Positions 53,201 through 63,478 of a DNA stretch of 64,000 bases are shown piece by piece. The translations under genes were made by a program, and so were the position numbers. The stretch lies in NCBI GenBank assembly GCA_008802785.1, contig VUYT01000001.1, forward strand, positions 1,302,001 through 1,366,000, in the 5' to 3' direction. The notes under the pieces are model-generated. The model ran no database searches. It saw only the letters and a program-made list of their open reading frames with translations, and was not told the DNA's origin. The DNA comes from Symmetrospora coprosmae. Its lineage: Eukaryota > Basidiomycota > Cystobasidiomycetes > Symmetrosporaceae. How positions within the stretch are numbered: position 1 is the first letter of the stretch; each line of letters opens with the position of its first letter.

Positions 53201-54799
53201 ATGCTCGTGGACGCGGCCGGCGAAGCACTACCGGCATCCCCGACGCTGCAGTCCGCATATCCAGCTTCATTGACAGGTGCCCTCGACATGCATCCGTCGG
53301 CTGGTGCTCCGAACGTCGCATTTCCGCCACGGCGCATGCTCTCCACGCGCGATCAGCCAGACATGAAGAAAGGCGACGCCCCTGGCTCGCAAGTAAACAA
53401 CGTATCAAGCGCATCCGAATCTGCCACAATAACGCTCCGCCTCGCGCCGCCCGTGTCGGCTGGTAGCCCATTCCAAGCAGAGGTCGCACGAGCCCCGGTG
53501 CGCCGTGCTCTGTCGCTCATCCCCGAGCAGTCGTGCAGCGATCAAGCAGCAGGCGGTGGTCCTGCTTCTCCTACTCCGCCACGGTCAGCTTCGTCCCGGT
53601 TCTCCTTCTCCTCCTTCTTATCCCGCTGTCGCAGCAAGCGCGTCACTACGGCCGCCGATGGCGTACTCAGTCCCGCACAAGGCTCCTCACCACGAAGCGC
53701 AAGCAGCACTCTTCCCTCCGATCATCGCTCCTGTCCCGCGATTTCTCCATGCACCAGCATCTCCCGCCGCTCCCGCCTCCTCCGTCGCAAGCGCACCCTC
53801 TCTGGTCCGCGAGTGCCAAGAATGGCCGCTACCTCGCGCTTCGTCGAGGACCTGCCGGAATGGAGACCGTACACACAAGGCCCGACGTCGCCCCGGTCGT
53901 CCAGGCACTGGAGGCGCAGGGCGGGCTCTATCGAGCGCGTGGTCCGGTCGCTGCGAAAGGGGCGGAGTGGCAGCGGTGGTAGTGTCGATAGCAGTTTGGA
54001 ATCTGCAGTGGCAGCGGACGGCACCGAGAATGTTGAGCCCGCTAGATTGCCCGGCGGGGCAAGAGCTGCAGCGTGGTGGAGGTGGGAGAGGGGAAGCAAG
54101 CGGAGAGCGCACGTCGGTCAGTCGCACAGGACATGCGGCAAATTTCGCTGGACCATCACAAGACAGAAGCCGAAGCATAGCAGGCCAGCGAGGGAGGTTG
54201 ACCCTCATCGTCAGCAAGCGCGACCGTCGCGCCGCCTTCGCCTCCATCAGCATCTGCGGCAACTTCGACTACGCTTCGGCCGTCTCGTACAGCCACGTCG
54301 ATCGTCGCCGGCGCATAACGTTAAGCTGTCTCAGGAAGAGGCGGCCGGCGCGTCAAGAGCTCTTATGCCTGTTCACGTCGGGCTCCACCGCCGCCCGTCA
54401 AAGCTCCAAAAGCGGCCCCCGCTCTCCCGGACTCTGCGACATTCGACCGCGTCCGTGTCAGAAAAGACCACGAAGATGACAGAGACAGGGACGTCGAGGA
54501 GCAGAGGCAGCTCGTACGCCGAGTGGCGCACTTCAATGCGCGAATCTGTGCATGCGGACGTGTCGCGCCGGGCGAGCTGGCGAAGCGCGCGGAGCAGCCA
54601 CGACAGCTTTCTCAACGCTGAGGCGCTTCAGGGGGGCACTGGATCAGGAGCTAGAAAGCGGGCGTGCGGAGTGGCTCGCCCTCGTTTCGGTGCTGCGGAT
54701 TGTACTAGGAGGAATGGGAGGAGGAGGACAGCTGGAGAAGGGACAGGAGTGGCCCGCATGATCGCGCGGGCATTGCGACAGTGCTTTTGCAAGACATGA
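53201..54799 (+). CDS. Arg/Ser-rich protein of unknown function; gene model uncertain
   Basis: A 532-codon open frame from ATG 53201. Its first 280 codons look genuine (ATITLRLAPPVSAGSPFQAE, TSRFVEDLPEWRPYTQG, GSGGSVDSSLESAVAADG). From about 54180 onward the most protein-like text jumps to other frames: PSSSASATVAPPSPPSASAA, then SATFDRVRVRKDHEDDRDRD and QLVRRVAHFNARICACG, then GALDQELESGRAEWLALVSV ending at a stop at 54759-54761. A 39-nt GT..AG segment near 54287-54325 would bridge one of the interruptions without changing the frame, and an intron ending at the TTCAG near 54632 could bridge another. The true 3' structure is unresolved. No domain is recognised. Confidence 0.45.
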   Translation: MLVDAAGEALPASPTLQSAYPASLTGALDMHPSAGAPNVAFPPRRMLSTRDQPDMKKGDAPGSQVNNVSSASESATITLRLAPPVSAGSPFQAEVARAPVRRALSLIPEQSCSDQAAGGGPASPTPPRSASSRFSFSSFLSRCRSKRVTTAADGVLSPAQGSSPRSASSTLPSDHRSCPAISPCTSISRRSRLLRRKRTLSGPRVPRMAATSRFVEDLPEWRPYTQGPTSPRSSRHWRRRAGSIERVVRSLRKGRSGSGGSVDSSLESAVAADGTENVEPARLPGGARAAAWWRWERGSKRRAHVGQSHRTCGKFRWTITRQKPKHSRPAREVDPHRQQARPSRRLRLHQHLRQLRLRFGRLVQPRRSSPAHNVKLSQEEAAGASRALMPVHVGLHRRPSKLQKRPPLSRTLRHSTASVSEKTTKMTETGTSRSRGSSYAEWRTSMRESVHADVSRRASWRSARSSHDSFLNAEALQGGTGSGARKRACGVARPRFGAADCTRRNGRRRTAGEGTGVARMIARALRQCFCKT

Positions 54800-55232
54800 A
54801 GGGTGGAGAGGACGGCCTGCGAAGGTTTAGAGGGCGCGTCGTGCAGGCGCAGGGGCACCTTGCGGCCGCCTGCTACTAGACAGGCCTTTAGAGCAGACGC
54901 ATCATATGACCGACCCGAGTCTCGACAGGCTAAGCCATGATGCTAGGACGATTAAGATGTAGAATTGAATCTCGCTCGCGATGCGATATTCCCTCGCTAC
55001 GCCGCGCGTCTGGGAGGATTACAGACATGCTCTCCGCGCACCCCGGCTATTCCGCTGTGCAGCACAGCGCGCCAGGATTGCCAGGATGATTTTGCACGCT
55101 TGCCATATCTCTAAGCCAGCGCCGACCATCTGCAGGCTGGTCTGGTCTCCTTACTCTACAAGGTCCCGCACACGCGCTCTCGCATGTGCCGCCGTTAACC
55201 GCATCACTTGCCCGCACCCCACAGACATCCAA
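54800..55232. other. Intergenic region between convergent genes
   Basis: No gene seen. It may include a last exon of the minus-strand mL40 gene: a GTAG donor at its present stop and a TGCAG acceptor near 55131 could extend the protein by a few residues. Confidence 0.35.
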
Positions 55233-55916
55233 CTACCCGAGAACAGGCATCTGTCTCGGGAACAGTCCATCGATCCTCCCCTGTGCACTAGCCTTCTTCC
55301 CGGTCTCTCCGCGAGTGCCTTTGACGGTCGAAAATTTGGCGCCCTGCGTCGCGAGTGCGTACGTCCTGGGGTCTGTGCGCTGCAGCTCGTCGATGGCGCG
55401 CCGCATGCTCTCGTACCGGGCCTCCATCTCTGCCGCGTGCGCTTCTGCCTTCTCCTGCGTGTGCAGCTGCCACGCCGCCACGATGGTCTCGTGCGCATCT
55501 GGGTCGGGCACGACGGCGCGCAGGGCGGCCATGCGCGCTAGATCGTTGGCTTTGCGTACGCTTGCATCGTCGCCATACAGCATCTGTGCGTTGATACCAA
55601 AAGGAGCGGGGTCAGTGATGGCTTGACTGTGGTATGCGAGACGATGAGAGCGGGACGCACCTTCCGCAGGGACTCGGTCTTTGTCTCGCTACCCGCGCCA
55701 TCGCCGCTGCTGCCAGCGCTCTTTCGCGAGCTCGAGATTGTGGCCTGCTTCTTCTTTGGCGGTGCTGCGCCCTTCTTACCTGCTGAGGATGCATGACGGC
55801 GCTGGGAGAGGAGCGTGGAGGTGCTGGCAATCCTGGTGCCACTGCTGGTGCTGGGGGTGCATCTGCAGCAGAAGGCCATCGTCAAGCTGGCTGTTGTCGA
55901 TGTACTTGCTCTCATC
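55233..55916 (-). CDS. Mitochondrial large ribosomal subunit protein mL40 (MRPL28 type)
   Basis: Two exons joined at SLRK | MLYGDD. The N terminus (MRASTSTTASLTMAFCCRCT, then TSTLLSQRRHASS) is an Arg/Ser-rich presequence. It is followed by Lys/Ser-rich disorder. The conserved part is one long helical region: DPDAHETIVAAWQLHTQEKA, then MEARYESMRRAIDELQRTDP, then GLFPRQMPV. The run 'W…E…A…M…A.E.L...DP.L…A…LFP' matches mL40, which lies on the mitoribosomal large subunit surface. The usual C-terminal 'TPP…W' end is not visible, so either the last exon is missed or the protein is short. The gene is divergent from the large Gln-rich gene, with about 326 bp between starts. Confidence 0.65.
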
Positions 55917-56242
55917 GTGTGCTCGTGAGTGCGTGATGTCGATGGTGATGGTCCGAGAAGGAGCCCTTCCTGTGTTCCGCATTCTTGCCTGCCTGCCTGG
56001 CTGGGAATGCCCTTCCCCCCTGGGCCCCCCTTTGCACGGAGCCCTCTGACGGAGCAAGTCGACGAAGCAGCTAATACAGCAAGGGGATGGACGTGTTTCA
56101 GCGATAGCTCCATCTTCCACTCCTCTCTCCTCTGCTCCATCTACTGCAGACCAAAATTGTGGTCGAGTTCGGCGGGTGCGTCGACGTCCTGACGCGCGCG
56201 GAGATCATCGTGAAAGCGCGTCGAGCAGGAAGGGGGCACTCC
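55917..56242. promoter_or_regulatory. Shared divergent promoter region
   Basis: 326 bp between the mL40 start (minus) and the Gln-rich protein start (plus) must contain both promoters. No specific element recognised. Confidence 0.4.
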
Positions 56243-58995
56243 ATGAGCACGTCAACGACAGCTGCGATGAAGCGACGAGCGCCTGACGAGGATGGTGCTG
56301 CATCTGAGCACCCCGAGGACTCCCTCGAGCGCCCGGCCAAGCTGCCTCGACCTCACCAGGAACTGGACACGGTCGACGCAGACGCAGACGCGGCCGCCAC
56401 TGCCACTTTTAGCCGACTGGATAGCCGACAGCAGCTGGCACCCTCGACGTCAGTGTCAAGTACGCCCTCCTCCTCCTCCTTCCCTCCCTCTTCCGCCTTC
56501 CCCAGCACGACAGGCGCGTCCTTTCCCTCCTCCTCCTCCCTCCGTCCACCGTCCGCGCCGGCCTTCAACATTGCGGCCCCTCCTCAGGCACCTTTCGTCT
56601 TCCCAGCTGCGCCCCGCGATGGATCCAGCACGGCTCCCGTCTCTCCGCATCTCGCGTATCCAACTCCACAGTCCATCCCGCTCTACAATGGTGTCTTTCC
56701 TAGCCCAGGAAGCAGGAGCAACAATGATCTGCAGCATGGTCCCAGCTCGGCCCACGCGAACCCGGCTACGGCGGCCGCGCAGGACGAGCAGGAGCAAGCA
56801 CGCGAGCACGCAAGATATCACGCCCATCTACACGCGCAGGAGCAGCAGCGCCAGCTACAGCAGCTTAATGAGCGGGAGCAGCAGCGTACCGAGAATGTCA
56901 ATGAGAGGCGTAAGTCTTCAGCTCGTACGATCTGGTTAGCCTGGCAGAACCTGACGTCTGCGTTCGAACGGGTCGTGCTGCACCAGGACATGGGCCTGGA
57001 ACACTTTCGGCGAACGGCTCCGAGATCCGACAGTTCAGCGAGATGCTCGATAATCTCAGTCACAACATGCGTGACGCTCGAGACGGCAGCACCGGCAGTG
57101 ACACTCCCGGAGTCACAGCTCCGCAGCCCTACTATCCGTTCCCGCAGGAAACTGCCTCAAAGCACACAGCAGAGTCCGATGCGCACATGTACGGCAACGG
57201 CACTCACTCTCATCCTGGCTCGCAAGGTTTCTACTCCATGCCTGACAACGGTCAGCCCACTCCCTCCTTGACGCCGCTCGGCTCTGGAGCACCCTCCTCT
57301 GCACCGTTCTTACTGTCGCAGCACTCAGCAGGCGAGATGGCCTTCAGGGAGAGCATCGGTGTCGCTCTAGCAGACATCAGTCCTCCGCCCAGTGGAGGTG
57401 TTGCGAGCGCCGGAGATGACGCCGTCGGATCAGAGAAATTCGCAGCAGGGGTTGACCATACCCGCACGCACAGTCAGGAGCGAAACAAGGAGAATGAAGG
57501 AAGAGTAGGGTTGGGCATTGACGGCGTTCCAGGCCTGTCTGGTTTGAACGCGGAAGCCGGCGCTGCGGCGCATTGGGCCCATCAGTCCGGTCACGCAGAT
57601 TCGTCCCGAGCAACCGCGCAGGCCGACTCGGTCCCTCATGATCGACCGACGCCCACGATGGAGCTGAGCACATCGACTGAGGCTTATAGATCGGACGGTA
57701 CCGCCCCAGCCATCTCGACCGGATATACCATGCAGGCGCAGTCCAATGGAGGCTACGATGCCTTCCGGCACGAAAGGATTCGACAGGCGCTGCTTGCGCA
57801 CCAGCAGCAGCAGCGTATGCTTGCACAGTCTCAGCAGCAGCGCTATCCGATCCATAATCAATTGCAGAATCAGTTGCAGAACCACCTGGCCCAGTTCAAT
57901 GCAGGACACGGACAGCGGACTGAGCACACCCGCTTGCCAGCCATGGTCATGCCTAGCGACAAATCTCTGGCGCCCGCGCAGGTCTATGGAGATTCATACT
58001 CTTCAGGCCTTGCTACCCCATCGTCGAACGGGTACATGCGAGGTCAGTCGGCGCCCACCAACCTGCAATCGACCGGACGGCCACAGTCGCAGGGCATTGT
58101 TTTCCCCGCTGGCAACGGCGCGCATCACCAGACTCCTCATATGTCAGGCTACGCTCCGACCTTCTCACCTGTCCCCCACCGTCCAGCCCCAGGCGGACAC
58201 GCAAATTCGTACAATGGGACCGCCTCTACGGTCCAGCTGCCCCGTTTCTCCTTGCAGCATCTCGAGCAGAGCGGAATGCAGACTCTTTACCCTGCATCAC
58301 CCCAGGTTGCTTCAGCTTACGATGCCGCCATAAACGCCCAACGACATCACGCCATCGGCCGACAGGGCAGTCTCAGTCACACGCTCGCTCCGCCTCCGCT
58401 GTCGTCTCAGGCACTGGCAGGCCGCCTTGCGCCGATGGTCAACCCCAACCATGTGCCACCTTCACCCGCAAGGGCAGGTCCTAGCACTCCTAGCATCGGA
58501 ACGACATACCGCATTACTCAGGAAGAGTATGGCCATCTTACGATTCTCGCGAAGCGCAGGGAGGACGCCAAGCGCATGCTGTTCGAAGGGCCGGGATCGG
58601 AGATGGCTCCCAAGCTGAGTGACGGCGAGAGGCGACGATGGAGCGACGAATACCTGCAAGCTAACGAGGAGCTCGAGAACGCGAGGAACAAACTCGCACA
58701 TGCGCAGTACATCGGCGACCGCTCGAGACAGGCTTCTCCTGCAGACATGGAGCAGACACTGGCATCGCCTGGCCAGCTTCAGCAGGCCGCTTTGATGTCG
58801 CCTGCGCAGACCGATTACACAAGTCAGCAGGCCGGTGAGGACATGTCAGGCTCTTCTCGCCCTGCCATGCTCCCACAGCTGTCCTACACGAAGGAGCAGT
58901 CGGCCATCGCCCGTCAGCAGGTGCACGTTGCCCCAGGCTCAGTTCCGCTCTATCCACCCAGCTACGCCCATTCTTACGCATATCCAGTTACTGCT

Positions 58996-59026
<31 letters not shown>

Positions 59027-60957
59027 CCGCTTCCACGGGCTCCTCTGTTCAGGCAGCCGCATCTCGCATGTCACCTGTCAAGGTGACCCAATTTCCCCCT
59101 ACGTCCGTCATCTTCCCATCTGCTGCAGCCCAGGCGGCCGTGTTCAAAGGCAGGCGCGAGAGCATGCGCGCAGAGACAGCAGCAGTCGAGCGATCGACCG
59201 TGAGCACCCTGCCGGCCATGCCGAGCCCGTCACCGCCGAAGCAGCACCCGCAGCGCGTAACAAGCGGGCGCGGTGCGGGTACAGGAAAGATTGAGGCTGG
59301 GTCGCCACGCCTTACCTCGCAGCTTTCGCGCGTCATTGCGGCTAGCCAGCAGCAGTACGCCCTTGAAGCCTCTCCTGCTCGCCAGGGTCCGACTTCTGGA
59401 TCCCAAGAGGACACGGGAAAGACCAGCACATTGCGTCCGGAAGATTCACAGTCCGAGCAGGACATAGCAGCGATGGGAGCGAAGCAGGTGACTGGACAGA
59501 GTGCAGACGACAGTGGGGTCGCTCTCGCCGAGGATGAAGCAAAGGAGAAAGCTAGCGGATCAGCTCAGGCGAACGATGATTCCTTCGTCACAGATGCGGC
59601 TGGTGACACGAGTACGGATGTTGAAGGGGCACAGGAAGGAGTTGGCTCGCCCAGAGCAGACGAAAGCAGCAGCGGCAGAGGAAGCAGGGGCCGAAGCAAG
59701 ACCAAGGCCAAAGGCAAGGCACTAGCACAGGTCAAAGTTTCGGTAGCGACTCGCCGAAGCACTCGAGGTCAGCAGGATGCAGCTGCAACCGCGGCTGCCG
59801 TATCCGCCGAGGACGCCCAGAAGGTATCATCTGTATCGCCTGTCAAGACTCGCAGCGCACCGGCATCAGTCAAACGCAAGGCCAGGGAATCGACCGTTCC
59901 TGCTATCGCGCAGAATTCGCCCACCAGCCAGGATCAGCAGGCGCAGGCGCCTGGAGCAGTCACGGCGACCGCAGCACCTCTTGAATCTCAGAGTGCACAG
60001 GCATCGCTCGCGCCTTCGCTACCTCCTGGAACAGAGACTGCGCCTGTATCGGCACCATCAGGCTCGTCGTCACCCCTCAAGAAACAGATTACGAAGAGGA
60101 AGAACGAGACGGTCGAGCTCGCCATCGGGGACCTCGTTGCCGAGTCCGAGTGGAACATGTCTCCGCACTTCAAGCAGCTGCAGCTCGTCTACACTAACCC
60201 CGACGTCAAGTATTTGCACTACAACTGGACAGTATCCGAGGCACAGGCGAATCGCCGTTTGCTTCGCTTCAGCAGCTCGCTCGATACCGCTGCTGGACTC
60301 GTCTACGTTGCTGTAAATGTCGTGTCGCAGGAGCAATATCTGCTCGACCTGCACGCCAATGGTGAGCAAGACATCGAGGGCAGCGTCGTCATCAGTGTTC
60401 ACTTCGCTACCGGCCTCTTCTCGAACAAGCGCGAGCTCGAAACCCAGAAGAGACTCAGCGAGGCTCAGCAGGCCGCAGAGCGAGGTCAGCCGTACGTCAT
60501 GCAGCCCCAGGCGCCACCGGACAGCTACTTCGTCACACACTACGACATCATCCGCCTGGTCGAGAAGCTTTTCTCTAGCAGGACTCTGCATTTCCTCGGC
60601 CAGAAGGATCTGCCGACCAGGTAAGTGCTCTCTCTGTGGCTGCGCTGAGCTGTGACGCGGCGCATCTGACCGACTTTCGGTACCTACATTGCGCTTCGCC
60701 GCTGGCTTCTAGACTCAGCCAGAGGTTGAACAACCAGGGCACCTTCGAGATCTGCGACAGGTCGAGCTTGATACCGAACGAGAAGACCTTCCACACGCAC
60801 CTCGGCAATTGCAGTCGTGAGTCCTGCAGACACCTGCGCGTTTTGTGCAGGCCTTGCGCTCCCGCTGAACGACATACTGGCTCCGCACACGTGCAGACCC
60901 GCCAACTGTCCGCTCAAGCTCTCAGAAGATGAGATACCTTGCCTGGAGCGACTTTGA
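56243..60957 (+). CDS. Large Gln/Ser-rich protein with an unassigned C-terminal domain; putative transcriptional co-regulator
   Basis: Exons 56243-56909, 56987-60620, 60713-60816 and 60851-60957 give 1503 residues; the last intron is only 34 nt. The N terminus has basic patches (MKRRAPDED) and Ser/Pro/Gln-rich text. Coiled-coil-like Gln/Glu stretches follow (DEQEQAREHARYHAHLHAQE; EYGHLTILAKRREDAKRMLF). A nine-Gln run lies at 58996-59022, and there are many Lys/Arg clusters (KRKNETVEL). The last 290 residues form an ordered region: EWNMSPHFKQLQLVYTNPDV, LHYNWTVSEAQANRRLLRF, VVISVHFATGLFSNKREL, SYFVTHYDIIRLVEKLF, TRLSQRLNNQGTFEICDRSS, LPLNDILAPHTCRPANCPLK and EDEIPCLERL. I cannot place this domain. 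Nuclear co-regulator is inferred only from composition. Confidence 0.8.
58996..59022 (+). repeat. CAG trinucleotide repeat, 9 units
   Basis: Nine perfect CAG units inside the Gln-rich gene, encoding nine Gln followed by RPAS. A likely length polymorphism between strains. Confidence 0.9.
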
Positions 60958-61846
60958 ATCCTCCCTTCAGGACCTTCTTTCGCGCTTCGTGAGTTTCACC
61001 GTCAAGGCTTGTTGCTCATTTGGTGTCAAAGCGCTGAAATTGGTGGTCGACACAGATGGTTGTCGCGCAACTCTAGGCGCTACAACCCGAACTACACATA
61101 CCACCCGCGTACGACATGAGCAACTACCGATCTCCAAGACCACTCTTTAAGCTTCGTCTCGTCAGTCACGTCCACATTCTTCCGCACATGACCATCTAGA
61201 ATGGTACTCTCCAGCTTCCCGTCGTTTCAGCAGTCTCCCAAAGTACCCAGCAATCGCATCTCTCCTCGCAGCAATCAGTCTTAACCGCCATAGCCTCGTT
61301 TCTTACCCCACCAGCTGTCTCAAGCAGTGCAAAGTAGTCGCAAGCAACAACGTCAGTCCAACATTGGAGCGAACGTGAATTAGAAGGAAGTCCGAGGGAA
61401 AGGCCGGATGACCAGGTGAAAGTGTATCCTGCGCAGCAACGTCCATGCTTTCGTGCAATGCAAAAAGATCCCACTTTACTGTACAAGTGTCCTGACCGGG
61501 GTTGCGGACTGACTCCATCACGCGAAGGCGCACGGGATGCGGAGATGGCCTCGCCGAGTCGCCGGGAATGGCGACGTGTCGGCCACAACATGGCGACGAG
61601 GTAGTAGTTGCTGAGCAGTCGATGTGTGATACTTGCGACATGTGTTATACCTGTGCTTCTGCCTGCTGCTGTCCGAGCTTTCTCTTCTGGCCGCGTTATC
61701 CAGATCAGGGAGGAGGCGCGCGCCCGTCAGAGGCAAACAGGGCTGCAGGACGGGCTCCGCCTGGCTCTCCCTTGCGCTTCAACCGACTGCCAGCGATAAT
61801 ATTAGCACAGTCGCAGTTCAGCACTTGCATCGCATCCACGCGCACA
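60958..61846. other. Intergenic region of about 890 bp
   Basis: More AT-rich than its surroundings. A minus-strand frame at 61196-61591 (131 codons) is open but has no family features. The part nearest 61847 should hold the promoter of the HMG-box gene. Confidence 0.35.
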
Positions 61847-63166
61847 ATGATGAGACTATCCGCGCTCACGACGAGCTTCCGCGCGCTGAGCGTGGTCCAG
61901 CGCCCCGCCAGCCTCGCGCGGATCGCTGTGGCTCCTATGGCCGCTCGCGCACTGCACGCGACCGCTGCGCCGCTGGACATGGCCACGGGCGCCGACGTCG
62001 TCCTCGAGTCGCCGCCTGCTGACGCTGCGAACGTCAAGAAGCCCCGGGCGCCCAGGAAGAAGGCCGTTGACGGGGCTGCCGGCAGTGATGCACCTGCGAA
62101 GGCCAGGAAGCCCAGAGCGACCAAAGCAGCGGAGGCAGGCAGCGGTACAGAGAGCGCAAAGAAGCCCAAGAAGGCGGCTGCCCCAGAGAAGGAGAAGACG
62201 GCTGCGGAGAAGAAGCCCAAGAAGGTTGCAAAGAGTGCGTGTGGTACCCTGCCTCGTCAGGGCGGGGAGATCCTGTTCGCAGGACGGACACCCTGGGACC
62301 ACCCCCATACGCTACCAGCAACAAGCTAATCTCGCAGCCTCTGTCATGCGCAGAAGCTACGCCAAAGAAGCCCAAGCGCATCCTGACGCCGCCAAAGAGG
62401 ATCAGCAACACCTGGCTCCTCTTCTACAAGGAGCGCCTCAACGCAATGGACAAGTCCGAGAAGCACAAGGTTACCGACCTGTCGAGGAGCCTCGTCAGCG
62501 AGTTCCGCGGGCTCTCGGACGACGAGCGCCGAGTGAGTCTTGCTCTCTTTCCTTGCGCAGCCAGCGGCGAGCTTCACGCTGACAATGACTGGCAATGACC
62601 TCAGGCTCTCGAGGACCGGCTCAAGGAGCACCATGAGCAGTATGAGAAGGACATGCAGGCCTTCCTCGACACTATCACGCCCGAGCAGATTGCCGCCGAG
62701 AACGTGTACCGCCGCGCGCAGAACAAGACGACCAAGAAGAAGAAGCGCCCCTTGCTGCGGTGCGTGCTCTTGCCTGACATGCTATCGTCTCTGTAATCTG
62801 ACCTTCCATCTCTCCCAACCGATCCATAGAGACCCGACGGCCCCCGTCCCCCCGCGCAACGGCTTCATCCGCTACACGCAGTACGTGCGCAGCAACCCGG
62901 ACGTGAGCGAGAAAGTGCTCGGCGCACGAGACGCCGGCTCGATCCCCGTGACGGAGGCTGCCATTGCGCTTGCTAGTGGGTGGAAGTCGCTTCCCGAGGC
63001 TGAGCGAGAGGAGTACCAGGAGGCGTACAGGAAGGAGAAGGAGGTGTACGAGCGCGAGCTTGCCGATTGGAAGGCAAAGGCCGCGACTGGCGAGGCCGGT
63101 GCGACAGATGCAGCAGCTAAGGCTAGCGCAGAGCCGCTGCAGAAGGAGGTGACTGCTGAACCGTAG
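61847..63166 (+). CDS. Mitochondrial two-HMG-box DNA-binding protein (Abf2/TFAM type)
   Basis: Four exons. The presequence MMRLSALTTSFRALSVVQRP runs into MAARALHATAAPLDMATG, a good mitochondrial signal. A Lys/Ala/Pro-rich linker has two AT-hook-like pieces (KKPRAPRKKA and ARKPRATKAA) and a KKPKKAAAPEKEK run. HMG box 1 is PPKRISNTWLLFYKERLNAM, then LSRSLVSEFRGLSDDERALE, then HHEQYEKDMQAF. HMG box 2 is PVPPRNGFIRYTQYVRSNPD, then ALASGWKSLPEAEREEYQEA, then EVYERELADWKA. Two boxes after a mitochondrial presequence fit the mtDNA-packaging proteins Abf2 and TFAM. The basic linker before box 1 is longer than in yeast Abf2. Roles in nucleoid packing and mtDNA copy number are inferred from the family. 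Confidence 0.87.
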
Positions 63167-63478
63167 TCACGACCTGTTCGGCATGGTTTAAGTGTGCTCT
63201 TAATTCTTAACGTTGGGGCAGCCACGTGAGGCCCATCTTGTCTATAGGGTGCCGTGACACTCCCCGCTCAATTTTATGTATGTAAGGTTGTGAAGATGGT
63301 GCCGGCTTGCACCGCATCGGAGCTGTCGATGAAGTTGCTCCTCCGATGCCTGCTGGAAGTCTTCTTTGACGTATGCCGCAATCGCACATCAAGCAGCAGG
63401 GGTAATCTTTTGCCAAACAACCAGGTACAATGCGGCTTCTAGCGTGGACCGGAGCTAAAACAACGCGTACACACGCGT
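63167..63478. other. Intergenic region between convergent genes
   Basis: 312 bp of 3'-end sequence for the HMG-box gene (plus) and the pyruvate dehydrogenase gene (minus). No gene seen. Confidence 0.4.

Noticed and set aside
61196-61591. 131-codon minus-strand frame between the Gln-rich and HMG-box genes
   Set aside because: Composition is random-looking (many Cys, Trp and Arg) and the DNA is AT-richer than coding DNA here.
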